Notes: generated by a model not told the origin, from the sequence alone. A stretch of 64,000 bases of DNA from Streptomyces albus subsp. albus (GCF_000725885.1 NZ_JODR01000025.1:1-64000); one strand, 5' to 3'; positions 45,899 through 55,463 are shown, counted from the first letter of the stretch. Numbers and translations are program-made.

Positions 45899-46534
45899 AT
45901 GAGAGACGAACCCATGGTGGAGGTCACCAGCGAGGAGGAACTGCGCGCCCTGGTGGGGGAACCCGCACCGCACGCGCTCAACAAGACGCGGACCGCACTG
46001 CACCGGCTCGACCGCGAGTGGCTGGCACACTCGCCGTTCTGCCTCATCGCCACCTCGGCGGCCGACGGGAGCTGCGACGTCTCCCCCAAGGGTGACCCGC
46101 CCGGTTTCACGCTCGTCCTGGACGAGCGGACGATCGCCCTCCCCGACCGGCCCGGCAACAAGCGCATCGACGGGATGCTCAACCTGCTGACCAACCCGCA
46201 CCTCGGGCTCATCTACTTCCTGCCGGGCCGCGGCGACACCCTCCGCATCAACGGAAGGGCCCGCATCGTGCGCGAGGCGCCGTTCTTCGACCGGATGGTG
46301 GCCCGCGGCAACCGCCCCAGGCTGGCACTGGTGGTCGAGATCGAGGAGATCTTCCACCACTGCTCCAAGGCGTTCCTGCGCTCGGGCACCTGGGACCCGC
46401 AGACCTGGCAGCCGGACGCGCTGCCGAACCGCGCCCGGCTGGCCAAGGCCCTGGACCGGTCCGGTGAGTCCCTGGAATTCCTGGAGGAGTACTACGGACC
46501 GTCGTACGCCCGGAAGATCTACACGGAAGGGTGA
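45899..46534 (+). CDS. FMN-dependent PPOX-type flavoprotein
   Basis: 211 residues. The split-barrel motifs are PFCLIATSAADGSCDVSPKG, DPPGFTLVLDERTIALPDRP then GNKRIDGMLNLLTNPHLGLI and RINGRARIV, matching the MSMEG_1061-type pyridoxamine-phosphate-oxidase-like group. The C-terminal part CSKAFLRSGTWDPQTW is typical. Function is FMN or F420-linked reduction of unknown small molecule. A GAGGAG site precedes the chosen ATG; a second ATG five codons on (MVEVTSE) is possible. Confidence 0.85.
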   Translation: MRDEPMVEVTSEEELRALVGEPAPHALNKTRTALHRLDREWLAHSPFCLIATSAADGSCDVSPKGDPPGFTLVLDERTIALPDRPGNKRIDGMLNLLTNPHLGLIYFLPGRGDTLRINGRARIVREAPFFDRMVARGNRPRLALVVEIEEIFHHCSKAFLRSGTWDPQTWQPDALPNRARLAKALDRSGESLEFLEEYYGPSYARKIYTEG

Positions 46535-46556
46535 GCCGGCAGTCCGGGCGGCCTGG

Positions 46557-47432
46557 TCACGACAGACAGGTCGTGGGGGTGGCGTGGGCCGGGTCGAGTG
46601 CGTTCGCCGTCTCGTGCCAGGCCACCCGGTCGGTCAGCGCGACGGCCAGATGCTCGGAGACGTCGAGCGGGCACAGGTCCTGGACCCTGACGTTCCGCAC
46701 ATTGGGGCCGTCGAGGAACTGCGTCCGGTAGGGCGTGACGACCTCGTCGAACCTGGTGGCGATCACGGTGTACTCGACGCCGGGCACCGTGTCGCCGCCC
46801 GCGTTCAGCTTCTCGAGGAAGTCGGAGCCCTCCTTCTGCTGGAGCAGGGCGGGGCCGATCTCCTCCACCACGTCCCCGACCGGCGGGAACTGGTCGGCCA
46901 GCTTCGCCAGTCCGCTCAGCGTGGTGCCGTGGTTGCTCGGGGCGATACCGATGAGGGCGCGCACCTTGGCGGCGCCGCCGTGGAACTTCAGGTACTGGCG
47001 GGGCATCATCCCGCCCTGGGAGTGGCCGACGATGTCCACCTCGCCGGCTCCGGTGGCCGCCAGCACCTTGTCGACGTAGGCGGACAGCTGCTCGGCGGAT
47101 TTCTCGATGGGGCCGAGCCCGTGGAAGAAGGGTCTGCCCGGTAGCTGCCCGTAGTCGAGGGAGAAGACGCAGTAGCCGCGCTTGACCAGGTAGGGGGCCA
47201 GGCCGAGCCAGTTGTCCACGGAGTTGCCGAAGGTGCCGTGGACCAGGACGACGGGTCGTGGGTGGGCGGCGGACGGCTTGCAGGTGTAGTCGTTCCAGCC
47301 GGCCGCCGCGGCGGCGGGTGCGGCGGTCGCGGTGGCCGTGGGGAGGGCGAGCGCCGCCGCCAGGGCCAGGGCGACGGTGGCCACCGTCGTACGGAGGCGG
47401 GCGAGTGACGGCGCCGACAGCTTCAGCTTCAT
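46557..47432 (-). CDS. secreted triacylglycerol lipase / esterase (alpha/beta hydrolase)
   Basis: 291 residues. A 44-residue signal peptide (MKLKLSAPSLARLRTTVATV then ALALAAALALPTATATA) is followed by a lipase fold: PVVLVHGTFGNSVDNWLGLA (oxyanion region), GHSQGGMMPRQYL with the nucleophile Ser, and VRVQDLCPLDVSEHLAVALT for the acid and His. It is secreted and acts on lipid esters outside the cell. The CTTAC..GTAAG palindrome at 47491-47506 lies upstream. Confidence 0.88.
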   Translation of the reverse strand: MKLKLSAPSLARLRTTVATVALALAAALALPTATATAAPAAAAAGWNDYTCKPSAAHPRPVVLVHGTFGNSVDNWLGLAPYLVKRGYCVFSLDYGQLPGRPFFHGLGPIEKSAEQLSAYVDKVLAATGAGEVDIVGHSQGGMMPRQYLKFHGGAAKVRALIGIAPSNHGTTLSGLAKLADQFPPVGDVVEEIGPALLQQKEGSDFLEKLNAGGDTVPGVEYTVIATRFDEVVTPYRTQFLDGPNVRNVRVQDLCPLDVSEHLAVALTDRVAWHETANALDPAHATPTTCLS

Positions 47433-47490
47433 TCCGGCTCCTCAGCGGTGAGGGATGGGGGTGGGAGCGGAGCTGGTGACTCGCCGTCAA

Positions 47491-47506
47491 CTTACGCACG
47501 AGTAAG
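47491..47506. promoter_or_regulatory. near-palindrome upstream of the lipase
   Basis: CTTACGCACGAGTAAG: on the minus strand CTTACTC-GT-GCGTAAG with one mismatch per arm, about 60 bases upstream of the lipase ATG. Typical shape of a TetR-type operator. Confidence 0.4.
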
Positions 47507-47763
47507 AACGTTGGCCAGTGCCGGGACGGGACGAAATTCCGCCACCTCCGGACCCGCCCCCCCGGGCCCGGCGCCCCCTCACGCGCCGCGCACCCGCCCC
47601 GCCCCACCCCCTCCGCTCACCGGCCGGCAGCCGTGGCGCCGGTACCCCCGGGGTGCACCCCCGGCGCCGGGAGGTGCGGGACGTACCCCGGGACGGGCCC
47701 CGTAAGGCCGGGCCACCCCGGCCCGCCCGCTTCCGCCCCGTGTTCGCGGGCCACCCCATATCC

Positions 47764-47799
47764 GGCGTGCCCGGCGTGCCCGGCGTGCCCGGCGTGCCC
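47764..47799 (-). repeat. 9-base tandem repeat coding for GTP tripeptides
   Basis: Four copies of GGCGTGCCC in tandem. In the frame of the truncated gene on the minus strand they encode Gly-Thr-Pro repeats. Slippage-prone sequence. Confidence 0.75.
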
Positions 47800-48004
47800 G
47801 GCTGGCGCCCGGCGTGCGTGCCGTGCCCGCCGTCGCCACCGGAGCCGTCGTCCAGCGGTCCGGCCGCTTTGCCGGCCCCGTAGGCGGCCCCGAAGACGGC
47901 GGCGAGCGCGGCAGCGAAGCCGGCGATCTTGAGCGCGGTGTTCATGTTTCCCCTCCTGCATCCCTGCGGGGTGCCGCCTCCATCGGGCGAACACGCAGCA
48001 CACG

Positions 48005-48105
48005 ATACCCCTAGGGGGTACAGATTCAACCTCGCCCGCCGCTTGCGTCGAATACGGGGTGGGGGTATACATGGAGCCAGCGCTACCGATACCCCCAGCG
48101 GGTAT
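48005..48105. promoter_or_regulatory. copper-operator region with CsoR-type boxes
   Basis: ATACCCCTAGGGGGTAC at 48005-48021 and ATACCCCCAGCGGGTAT at 48089-48105 match the palindromic CsoR box (TACCC...GGGTA) known upstream of copZA in Streptomyces. A degenerate copy, ATACGGGGTGGGGGTAT, is at 48052-48068. Together they cover the divergent promoters of the truncated gene and copZ. The CsoR gene itself is not in the window. Confidence 0.75.
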
Positions 48106-48144
48106 GACACAGTAGGGCACGCGCCACTCTTGACTGGAGGAACC

Positions 48145-48459
48145 ATGTCGGACACCACCGCCACCAGCTCCTGCTGCTCCCCCACCGGAAGCTGCCACTC
48201 CCAGGCGGCCACCGAGACGGCCGCGGCGCAGCCGGTGACCACCGTCTACGAGGTGTCCGGCATGACCTGCGGCCACTGCGAGGCGTCCGTCAGCCGGGAG
48301 ATCGGCGCACTGGACGGCGTCGGCACCGTCCAGGTCGAGCTGTCCACCGGCCGCGTCACCGTCACCAGCGACGAGGAACCGGACGACGCGCGGATCGCCG
48401 CCGCCGTCGACGCCGCCGGGTACACCCTGACAGGCCGGGCCGCACAGGAGGAGCGATGA
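48145..48459 (+). CDS. copZ: copper chaperone CopZ
   Basis: 104 residues, GGAGG six bases before the ATG. The heavy-metal-associated domain has [20 protein letters not shown] with Cys42 and Cys45 binding Cu(I). An N-terminal extension carries extra cysteines ([13 protein letters not shown]) that could bind metal too. It ends overlapping copA by four bases (ATGA), forming copZA. It delivers Cu(I) to CopA in the cytoplasm. Confidence 0.93.
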   Translation: MSDTTATSSCCSPTGSCHSQAATETAAAQPVTTVYEVSGMTCGHCEASVSREIGALDGVGTVQVELSTGRVTVTSDEEPDDARIAAAVDAAGYTLTGRAAQEER

Positions 48460-50756
48460 CCACCACGAGCGACACCGCCCGCGGCACCACGGCGGGCACC
48501 ACCGAGGTCGAGCTGGCGATCGGCGGGATGACCTGCGCCTCCTGCGCCGCCCGCGTCGAGAAGAAGCTCAACCGGATGGACGGCGTCACCGCGAGCGTCA
48601 ACTACGCCACGGAGAAGGCCAAGGTCAGCATGGACGAGGGCATCGAGGTCGCCGACCTGATCGCCACCGTCGAGGCCACCGGCTACACCGCCACCCCGCC
48701 GGCCCCCGCCCGCGCGGAACCGGGCCCCGAGCAGGAGAGCGGCACCGCGGAGAACGCGCAGGGGGACGGCGCCGACGAACTGCGCACCCTGCGGCAGCGG
48801 CTGATCGGCTCCGTCGTCCTGGCCGTCCCGGTGATCGCCCTGGCGATGGTGCCCGCCCTCCAGTTCACCTACTGGCAGTGGCTCTCCCTCACCCTCGCCG
48901 CCCCCGCCGTCGTCTGGGGCGCCTGGCCCTTCCACCGCGCCGCATGGGTCAACCTGCGGCACGGCGCCGCCACCATGGACACCCTGATCTCGGTCGGCAC
49001 CTCGGCCGCGATGCTCTGGTCCCTGTGGGCGCTGTTCTTCGGCACCGCCGGCGAACCCGGGATGACCCACCCGTTCGAGCTGTCGATCAGCCGCAGCGAC
49101 GGCGCCGGGAACATCTATCTGGAGGCCGCCGCCGGCGTCACCGCCTTCATCCTCGCCGGGCGGTACTTCGAGGCCCGCTCCAAGCGGAAGGCCGGCGCCG
49201 CCCTGCGGGCGCTGCTGGAACTGGGCGCCAAGGAGGTCACCGTCCTGCGGGACGGCCGCGAGGTGCGCGTCCGCACCGAGGAGCTGGCCGTCGGCGACCG
49301 CTTCGTCGTCCGCCCCGGCGAGAAGATCGCCACGGACGGCACCGTGGTCGAGGGCAGCTCCGCCGTGGACGCCTCCATGCTGACCGGCGAGTCGGTACCC
49401 GTCGAGGTGTCGGTCGGCGACAACGTCACCGGCGCCACCCTCAACGCGGGCGGGCGGCTGGTCGTGGAGGCCACCCGGATCGGCTCGGACACCCAACTGG
49501 CCCGGATGGCCAGGCTCGTCGAGGACGCGCAGAACGGCAAGGCCGCCGCCCAGCGGCTCGCCGACCGCATCTCCGCCGTCTTCGTGCCCGTCGTCATCGC
49601 CTTCGCCGTGGCCACCCTCGGCTTCTGGCTGGGCAGCGGCGCCTCGCTGACGGCGGCCTTCACCGCGGCGGTCGCCGTACTGATCATCGCCTGCCCCTGC
49701 GCCCTGGGCCTGGCGACCCCGACCGCGCTGATGGTCGGCACCGGACGCGGCGCACAGCTGGGCATCCTGATCAAGGGCCCGGAGGTGCTGGAGACCACCC
49801 GCAAGGTGGACACCGTCGTCCTCGACAAGACCGGCACGGTGACCACCGGCGAGATGACCCTGCTGGCCGCGCACGTGGCCGACGGCACCGGCCGGGAAGA
49901 GGTCCTGCGGCTGGCCGGCGCGCTGGAGAACGCCTCCGAGCACCCCATCGCCCAGGCCGTCGCCAAGGGGGCCGAACGCGAGGTCGGTGCGCTTCCGGCG
50001 CCGGAGGACTTCGCCAATGTGCCCGGACTCGGTGTGCAGGGCGTCGTCGAGGGCCACGCGGTACTGGTCGGCAGGGAGAAGCTGCTCGCCGACTGGTCGC
50101 TGGAACTCCCCGCCCCGCTGGCCGCCGCCAAGGAAGCGGCGGAGCAGGCCGGCCGCACCGCCATCGCGGTGGCCTGGGACGGTCGGGCCCGCGCCGTGCT
50201 GGAGGTGGCCGACGCGGTCAAGCCCACCAGCGCCGAGGCCATCCGGCGGCTGCGGGAGCTGGGCCTCACCCCGGTGCTGCTCACCGGCGACAACCGGGCC
50301 GTCGCCGCCTCGGTGGCCGCGGAGGTCGGCATCGCCGCGGACGACGTGATCGCCGAGGTCATGCCCGAGGACAAGGTCGACGTCGTCAAGCGGCTCCAGG
50401 CCGAGGGACGTTCGGTCGCCATGGTCGGGGACGGCGTCAACGACGCGGCAGCACTCGCTCAGGCCGATCTCGGCCTGGCGATGGGCACCGGCACCGACGC
50501 GGCCATCGAGGCCGGCGACCTGACGCTGGTCCGCGGCGACCTGCGGGCGGCGGCCGACGCGATCCGGCTGTCCCGCCGGACGCTGGGCACCATCAAGGGC
50601 AACCTCTTCTGGGCCTTCGCCTACAACGTGGCGGCTCTGCCGCTGGCCGCGGCGGGCCTGCTCAACCCGATGATCGCGGGCGCCGCGATGGCCTTCTCGT
50701 CGGTCTTCGTGGTCGGCAACAGCCTCCGCCTGCGGGGCTTCAAGCCCGCCGCGTGA
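48456..50756 (+). CDS. copA: copper-exporting P1B-type ATPase CopA
   Basis: 766 residues. An N-terminal metal-binding domain has GMTCASC with Cys27 and Cys30. The ATPase core shows [26 protein letters not shown] (CPC metal site), [11 protein letters not shown] (phosphorylated Asp), SEHPIAQAV and [20 protein letters not shown]. Eight membrane helices are expected. It pumps Cu(I) out of the cytoplasm. The copZ gene is directly coupled upstream, and the CsoR-type boxes drive expression. A strong terminator follows the stop. Confidence 0.95.
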   Translation: MTTTSDTARGTTAGTTEVELAIGGMTCASCAARVEKKLNRMDGVTASVNYATEKAKVSMDEGIEVADLIATVEATGYTATPPAPARAEPGPEQESGTAENAQGDGADELRTLRQRLIGSVVLAVPVIALAMVPALQFTYWQWLSLTLAAPAVVWGAWPFHRAAWVNLRHGAATMDTLISVGTSAAMLWSLWALFFGTAGEPGMTHPFELSISRSDGAGNIYLEAAAGVTAFILAGRYFEARSKRKAGAALRALLELGAKEVTVLRDGREVRVRTEELAVGDRFVVRPGEKIATDGTVVEGSSAVDASMLTGESVPVEVSVGDNVTGATLNAGGRLVVEATRIGSDTQLARMARLVEDAQNGKAAAQRLADRISAVFVPVVIAFAVATLGFWLGSGASLTAAFTAAVAVLIIACPCALGLATPTALMVGTGRGAQLGILIKGPEVLETTRKVDTVVLDKTGTVTTGEMTLLAAHVADGTGREEVLRLAGALENASEHPIAQAVAKGAEREVGALPAPEDFANVPGLGVQGVVEGHAVLVGREKLLADWSLELPAPLAAAKEAAEQAGRTAIAVAWDGRARAVLEVADAVKPTSAEAIRRLRELGLTPVLLTGDNRAVAASVAAEVGIAADDVIAEVMPEDKVDVVKRLQAEGRSVAMVGDGVNDAAALAQADLGLAMGTGTDAAIEAGDLTLVRGDLRAAADAIRLSRRTLGTIKGNLFWAFAYNVAALPLAAAGLLNPMIAGAAMAFSSVFVVGNSLRLRGFKPAA

Positions 50757-50799
50757 GAGCGCCGGCCGCCGGGAGGCTTCCCTGCGCCCCCGGCCGGAA

Positions 50800-50834
50800 G
50801 CGCGCCGCCGTGGCCCGACGCCACGGCGGCGCGC
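50800..50834. terminator. strong hairpin terminator between copA and ankyrin gene
   Basis: GCGCGCCGCCGTGG (50800-50813) pairs perfectly with CCACGGCGGCGCGC (50821-50834). It separates copA from the convergent ankyrin-like gene. Confidence 0.7.
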
Positions 50835-50838
50835 ACGT

Positions 50839-51918
50839 TCAGCGCATCCGCACCCAGCGCCTCGGCCGCCGGTTCAGCGGCTCCGCGTCCGTCGGGCGCA
50901 CGCCCGCCGCGGCGCAGGCGTAGGCGAGGGACGCCGCGTCGTAGGGGGCGCCGGCGCCGGTGCGCCAGAACCGGAACCGGTAGAACTCCGGCGGGTCCCC
51001 CGCGAAGGGTGACAGCCCGATCTCCTCGCGCCGCACCACCTCCCCGTCCCGGGCGAGCGAACCGAATGTGCCGCCCTTGGGGTTGAAGTAGACCCCGTAG
51101 GCCGTCGTACCGGAGGAGACCCGCACCAGGAAGTCCTCGCTGCCGGGGGTGAACCCGGCCGGCTGGACGACGACACAGCCGCCCTCCACCCCGCTCACCC
51201 CCACCCAGTTCCCGACACCGCCGTCCCCGCCCTCTTCTTCCTCGTCGTCCGCGTCGTCCTCGTCGTCTTCGTCCAGGTCGTCGTCCCCGGGTTCGTCCCA
51301 CGGGTACGAGCCCGGCCCCAGCACCGGGAAGCCGGCCGGGTCGGCGCCCAGCCGGCGTATCAGCTCGTCCTCGGTCACGCCCGCCACGAACGCGACCCCG
51401 CACCCCTCCGTGTACTCGACCGCCCGCATCACGTCGATGAGCCGGTCCGCCTCCGCCTGGGCCGCACGCTCCGCGGCGCCGGGCAGCACCGCGCCGGGCA
51501 GCCGGGCGAACAGCGGGGCCAGGGCGGGGAGGGTCATCGCCAGGTGGCCCGGCGACCAGCCGTCGAGACAGGGGCGCCAGCCGTCGGCGCCGCCGTCCAG
51601 CAAAGCGGCGGCGCCCTCCTCGTCGTTCCGGCACACGGCGTACCACAGCGGGGTGCAGCCCTCCGCGTCCGCCGGATCCGGCTCCGCGCCGTACCGCAGC
51701 AGGGCCACCAGCACCCCGGCCGGGGCGCCGGCCCGGGTGGCTGCGTGCAGCGGGGTCCAGTCCGGCTCCCCGGGAACGGCGCCCGGCCGGCGGGGGTCGG
51801 CGCCTGCCGCCAGCCGGGCCAGAACCGGTTCCGCCGCACGCCAGTCGTCATGTGTCATACCGGCCCAGCCGGGGTCGGTGTCCCGGCCGGGACGGGTGGA
51901 ATCGTCGGAGCGAGCCAT
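50839..51918 (-). CDS. ankyrin-repeat protein with acidic linker
   Basis: 359 residues from MARSDDS. Ankyrin-like helix pairs lie at about 60-150: EPDWTPLHAATRAGAPAGVL, EGCTPLWYAVCRNDEEGAAA, DGWSPGHLAMTLPALAPLFA. A later acidic linker (DDDLDEDDEDDADDEEEEGG) separates them from a C-terminal region ending RPTDAEPLNRRPRRWVRMR. No known catalytic motif. Start may instead be the MTHDDW methionine 20 codons on. Convergent with copA. Confidence 0.7.
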   Translation of the reverse strand: MARSDDSTRPGRDTDPGWAGMTHDDWRAAEPVLARLAAGADPRRPGAVPGEPDWTPLHAATRAGAPAGVLVALLRYGAEPDPADAEGCTPLWYAVCRNDEEGAAALLDGGADGWRPCLDGWSPGHLAMTLPALAPLFARLPGAVLPGAAERAAQAEADRLIDVMRAVEYTEGCGVAFVAGVTEDELIRRLGADPAGFPVLGPGSYPWDEPGDDDLDEDDEDDADDEEEEGGDGGVGNWVGVSGVEGGCVVVQPAGFTPGSEDFLVRVSSGTTAYGVYFNPKGGTFGSLARDGEVVRREEIGLSPFAGDPPEFYRFRFWRTGAGAPYDAASLAYACAAAGVRPTDAEPLNRRPRRWVRMR

Positions 51919-52069
51919 GTCCGGATGGTGGCATCCCCCACTGACAACGGGCCCGGGCCGGGCGGTGCGCCGCCGGACGCGAACGAGGCGTCCGGCCCTG
52001 ACCGGTGTGGGCCGGGGCACGCGGACGGCCGTGCCCGGGCCGGAGTTCACCGGGCCCGGGCCGGTGGCG

Positions 52070-53617
52070 TCATGCGCCCCGGTCGGCGCCGGCCCGCTGC
52101 GGCTCCGGTGTCCGCGCGGCGACGGTCCTGCCGCGGCGGGACGAGGTGCGCACGCACAACGTCACGAGCAGGGCGACCCCGCACACCCCGGCGGCCACGA
52201 GCGCGGTCACGTGCATCGCGCCGAGGAACGCCGCTTCGGCGGCCTCCGTCGCCGTGCGGTCACCCGTGGCCAGCGCCGAGGCGAGCGATTCGGCCGCCGC
52301 CCGGCGCACACCCGCCGGGGAGCCGGTCAGCCGGTCGAGGACCGCCCCCGAGTACCGGGACCACAGGGCGGATCCGAGGACCGCGACGCCCAGCGCACTG
52401 CCGAGCTGGCGGAGCGTGTTCAGCAGCGCCGACCCCGCCCCCGCGCGTTCGGCGGGCACCGAGGAGGAGGCCAGGGTGGTGCCGGGCGCCAGGACGAGCG
52501 CGAAGCCGAGTTGCAGCACGAAAGCGTCCGCGACGAACCAGCCGGCGGCGGTGTGGCCGCCCAGCCGGGTGATGCAGGCGCATCCGGCCGTCATGAGGGC
52601 GATCCCGGTGGCGATCGTCGTCCGCGCCCCGAACCGTTCGGTCGCCACCCGGGAGAGCGGGGCGCCGGCCACGAGCCCGGCGGACAGGGGGATGAGGAGC
52701 AGCCCGGTCCGCAACGGCGAGTAGCCGCGCAGGATCTGGAGGTAGAACGTGGTGAAGTACAGGTAGCCGAAGACGACGAACGAGCCGAGGGTCAGCGCCA
52801 CCGCGGCGACGGTGAACGAGGGGTGCCGGAACAGTCCCACGTCCAGGAGCGGTTCGCGATGACGTACCTCGGCCAGGACGAGACCGGCCAGCACGACGAC
52901 ACCGGCCGCGGCGGGCAGCCAGGTGCCGGGGTAGGCCCAGCCGTCGTCGGTGGCGTGGACCACTCCGAACACGAGCAGCCCGATGCCCGCCAGGGAGCCG
53001 GCGACGGGCGTCATGCGCAGCTCTCCACGGCCGCTCGCCGGAATGGCGGGGATCCACGCCAGGGTCGCCGCGAGGCCCAGGAGGGCGAAGAGGGCGACGA
53101 GTTCCAGCACGGAGCCCCACCACATGTCCGCGCTCAGCAGCGCTCCGCCGAGCAGCGGGCCGAGCGAGATGGACAGGCCGGAGGCTGCGGCCCAGGTGGC
53201 GATGGCCCGTGCCCGGTCCCCGGCCGGGAAGATGCGCAGGATCACCGCGAGGGTGGTGGGCATGATCGTGGCGGCGGCCACGCCCATGAGCGCGCGCAGG
53301 ACGATGATCGCGAGGGGCGAGTCGAGGAACCCGGCCACCGCCGTGGTCACGGCGAAGGCCGCCGACCCCCATACGAGCAGCCGCTTGAGACCCCATCTGT
53401 CGCCCGCGTTCCCGGCCACGAGCAGGAAACCGGCGAAGGTGAGGGTATAGGCGTTGAGGAACCACTGCTGTTCGGTGGTGCTCGCGCCCAGCTCGGTCTG
53501 CATCGTGGGGAGCGCCACGTTGAGGATGGTGCTGCCCAGCAGGACGGACGAGACCGTCAGGGTGAGGGCGAACAGGGCCGCGGCGGGACGGACGGTGCTG
53601 CCTGCCGTGTCTCTCAT
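52070..53617 (-). CDS. DHA2-type 14-TM MFS drug exporter
   Basis: 515 residues; the ATG overlaps the stop of the upstream repeat ORF (ATGA). Motifs include NVALPTMQTELGASTTEQQW, GNAGDRWGLKRLLVWGSAAF and LGPLLGGALLSADMWW. Fourteen membrane segments are expected. The last 30 residues are basic (SSRRGRTVAARTPEPQRAGA). It lies in the monooxygenase operon, so together with the monooxygenase it could give resistance or export a product. Confidence 0.88.
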   Translation of the reverse strand: MRDTAGSTVRPAAALFALTLTVSSVLLGSTILNVALPTMQTELGASTTEQQWFLNAYTLTFAGFLLVAGNAGDRWGLKRLLVWGSAAFAVTTAVAGFLDSPLAIIVLRALMGVAAATIMPTTLAVILRIFPAGDRARAIATWAAASGLSISLGPLLGGALLSADMWWGSVLELVALFALLGLAATLAWIPAIPASGRGELRMTPVAGSLAGIGLLVFGVVHATDDGWAYPGTWLPAAAGVVVLAGLVLAEVRHREPLLDVGLFRHPSFTVAAVALTLGSFVVFGYLYFTTFYLQILRGYSPLRTGLLLIPLSAGLVAGAPLSRVATERFGARTTIATGIALMTAGCACITRLGGHTAAGWFVADAFVLQLGFALVLAPGTTLASSSVPAERAGAGSALLNTLRQLGSALGVAVLGSALWSRYSGAVLDRLTGSPAGVRRAAAESLASALATGDRTATEAAEAAFLGAMHVTALVAAGVCGVALLVTLCVRTSSRRGRTVAARTPEPQRAGADRGA

Positions 53618-53934
53618 CGCGAGAGCCCCCGTCCCCGCTCGCCGGAGCCGCACGGAGAGCCGGGGCGGCGGCCGGACGGGAAGCCGGCACAGCGGCCGGA
53701 CGGAGAACCGGCACCGTAGCCAGGCGGGGAACCGGCACAGCGGCCGGGCGGAGAGTCGGCACAGCGGCCGGGCGGAGAGTCGGCGCGCAGCGCTGTGGAC
53801 GCCGCCCGCGCCGTGCGGTGGTGACCGGCCGGCGGGGTGGCCCGGCCGGCCGGGCCCAGGGAGCCGGGGTGGCTCTCGGGGGTGGTGGGGCCCGGGGCGC
53901 CTGGGTGGCCCTCGGGGGTGGTGCGGTGCTTCAT
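53614..53934 (-). CDS. Pro/Gly-rich repeat ORF, coupled between monooxygenase and MFS
   Basis: 106 codons. The ATG overlaps the monooxygenase stop (ATGA) and its TGA overlaps the MFS ATG (ATGA). The first 45 residues contain two copies of TTPEGHPGAPGP/TTPESHPGSLGP; then comes a five-unit octapeptide array, DSPPGRCA, DSPPGRCA, GSPPGYGA, GSPSGRCA, GFPSGRRP. About nine of ten third codon positions are G or C. No homologue is known to me. It may be a real small protein or a spacer kept open by selection for coupling; the repeats argue against simple chance. Confidence 0.45.
   Translation of the reverse strand: MKHRTTPEGHPGAPGPTTPESHPGSLGPAGRATPPAGHHRTARAASTALRADSPPGRCADSPPGRCAGSPPGYGAGSPSGRCAGFPSGRRPGSPCGSGERGRGLSR
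53668..53787 (-). repeat. 24-base tandem repeat, five copies
   Basis: Five contiguous copies of a 24-base unit with variant positions (53668, 53692, 53716, 53740 and 53764 are the starts). The unit length is a multiple of three, so the repeat ORF on the minus strand stays in frame and codes the octapeptide array. The best-conserved block is GCGGCCGGGCGGAGA. Confidence 0.85.
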
Positions 53935-55448
53935 GCGTGGTGCCTTTCGGGGTGGGAGCCGTGGAGTTCCGCGAGCGCGTCCCGGGTCTCGTGTGCGAGG
54001 GCGGCGGCATCGGTCTCGTCCGAGGCCCAGCCGACGTATCCGTCGGGCCGGACGAGGACGGCGCTGACACCGGCCCACGCCGCGCGGGACCGCGGGAGCG
54101 GTCCAGGGCTTCGGTGGAGGGTGAGATGGCGGGCGGCGCCGGCAGGGACGGCTTCGTCTGCGCGGAAGCCGTCGGCGCGGGCGAAGTCGACGAGTGCGGG
54201 ACGGCCGTCCTGGAGCAGGTCGAACAGGCGCGTGCTGTCCGACAGCGGCAGGTTCGGGGCCCGGCAGCCGGCGAGCGGATGTGCCCGGCCGGGCGGTGAG
54301 TAGCGCACGGACAGCCCGGAGAGACGTTCGGCGAGGGCGTCGCGGAACTGCGGCCGTTCCGCGATCAGTTTCCCCAGCAGGGACCGCAGCGCGCTGCCCT
54401 GCGGGGAGAAGCTCATCATGATCGCGGTCTGGGCCTGGGTGTGTTCGATGGTGTCGGCGCCGACCGGGTGCCGTTCCGCGTGGTAGGTGTCGAGCAGCCC
54501 TTCCGGTGCCCGGCCCCGGAGGGTCGCGGCCAGCTTGCAGCCCAGGTTCATCGCGTCCTGCACGCCCACGTTCAGGCCGACGCCGCCCGCGGGCATGTGC
54601 TGGTGTGCCGCGTCCCCCGCCAGCAGGAAACGGCCCTTGCGGTAGTGCCGGGCCAGGCGGCTGGTGTTGCCGAAGCGGGACAGCCACGCGGGGCTGTGCA
54701 TCCCGTGGTCGGTCCCCGTGACGCGCCGGACCCGTTCGCGGAACTCGTCGAGGGTGAGTTCGCCGGGCCAGTCGCTGCGGACATCCTCGGGTGAGTGCAC
54801 GGCGATCCGGTGCAGACCGCCCGGCAGCGGGACGATCATGAGCGTGCCCCGCAGTGTCCACGCGCTGGTGACGGGGCCGGGCGGCGGGTCGTCGAGCACC
54901 ACGTCGCCGAGCGCCCCGAGTGCGGTGAACCAAATTCCCTCGAAGTCGATCCCGGCGCACCGGCGCACCAGGCTGTGGGTGCCGTCGCACCCGGCCACGT
55001 ACGCGGCGTCGAGCGTGTAGGCACCGTCCGGGCCCTCGACCGACACGGTGACGCCGTCGTCGTGTTCCGTGCAGTCGGTCACCCGGTGTCCGCGCCGTAC
55101 GTCCGCGCCCGCGGCCACGGCGCGGTCCTGGAGCAGTTTCGTGGTCCGTGCCTGCGGGAGGGCGAGGGTGAACGGGAAATCGGTGTCCAGTGCCCGGAAG
55201 TCGAGCCGGTCGTCGAGGACGGCGAAGTGCCCGCTGGGTATCCGGCCGCCTTCCGCGAGCAGGTCCCGGTGCGCGCCGCGGAGGGCGAAGGTCTCGATCG
55301 TCCGGGGGTGGACCGTCAGCGCCCTGGAGTGCGGGTCGATCTCCGGTTCGCGTTCCAGGACGACCGTGGGGATGCCGGCCAGGCGCAGCTCGCAGGCCAG
55401 CCACATGCCCGTCGGCCCGCCGCCGACGATGACGACGTTCTTGCCCAT
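53931..55448 (-). CDS. FAD-dependent aromatic hydroxylase (Rox/TetX-like group)
   Basis: 505 residues. The GGGPTG dinucleotide fold (NVVIVGGGPTGMWLACELRL) and the GDAAHQHMPAGGVGLNVGVQ motif identify class A flavin monooxygenases such as rifampicin monooxygenase and polyketide hydroxylases. The C-terminal domain is about 100 residues with a thioredoxin-like shape in relatives (VRPDGYVGWAS). It is divergent from the TetR gene and followed by a coupled MFS exporter. It may inactivate a drug or modify a metabolite; the substrate is not determinable. Confidence 0.87.
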   Translation of the reverse strand: MGKNVVIVGGGPTGMWLACELRLAGIPTVVLEREPEIDPHSRALTVHPRTIETFALRGAHRDLLAEGGRIPSGHFAVLDDRLDFRALDTDFPFTLALPQARTTKLLQDRAVAAGADVRRGHRVTDCTEHDDGVTVSVEGPDGAYTLDAAYVAGCDGTHSLVRRCAGIDFEGIWFTALGALGDVVLDDPPPGPVTSAWTLRGTLMIVPLPGGLHRIAVHSPEDVRSDWPGELTLDEFRERVRRVTGTDHGMHSPAWLSRFGNTSRLARHYRKGRFLLAGDAAHQHMPAGGVGLNVGVQDAMNLGCKLAATLRGRAPEGLLDTYHAERHPVGADTIEHTQAQTAIMMSFSPQGSALRSLLGKLIAERPQFRDALAERLSGLSVRYSPPGRAHPLAGCRAPNLPLSDSTRLFDLLQDGRPALVDFARADGFRADEAVPAGAARHLTLHRSPGPLPRSRAAWAGVSAVLVRPDGYVGWASDETDAAALAHETRDALAELHGSHPERHHA

Positions 55449-55463
55449 ACGCCCACCTCTCTA

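Larger units (their letters stand above)
47487..47945 (-). pseudogene. truncated secreted copper-associated protein gene with GTP repeats
   Basis: The start MNTALKIAGFAAALAAVFGA then AYGAGKAAGPLDDG has a GGAGGGGAAAC ribosome binding site and is a signal anchor found in Streptomyces metal-related secreted proteins. After about 55 codons comes QPGTPGTPGTPGTPDMG, then a Gly/Arg-rich low-complexity tail with no resemblance to a domain, to a stop at 47487. It is divergent from copZ across the CsoR-type boxes. I read it as a deletion derivative of a copper-linked secreted protein, though a functional short repeat protein cannot be excluded. Confidence 0.5.
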
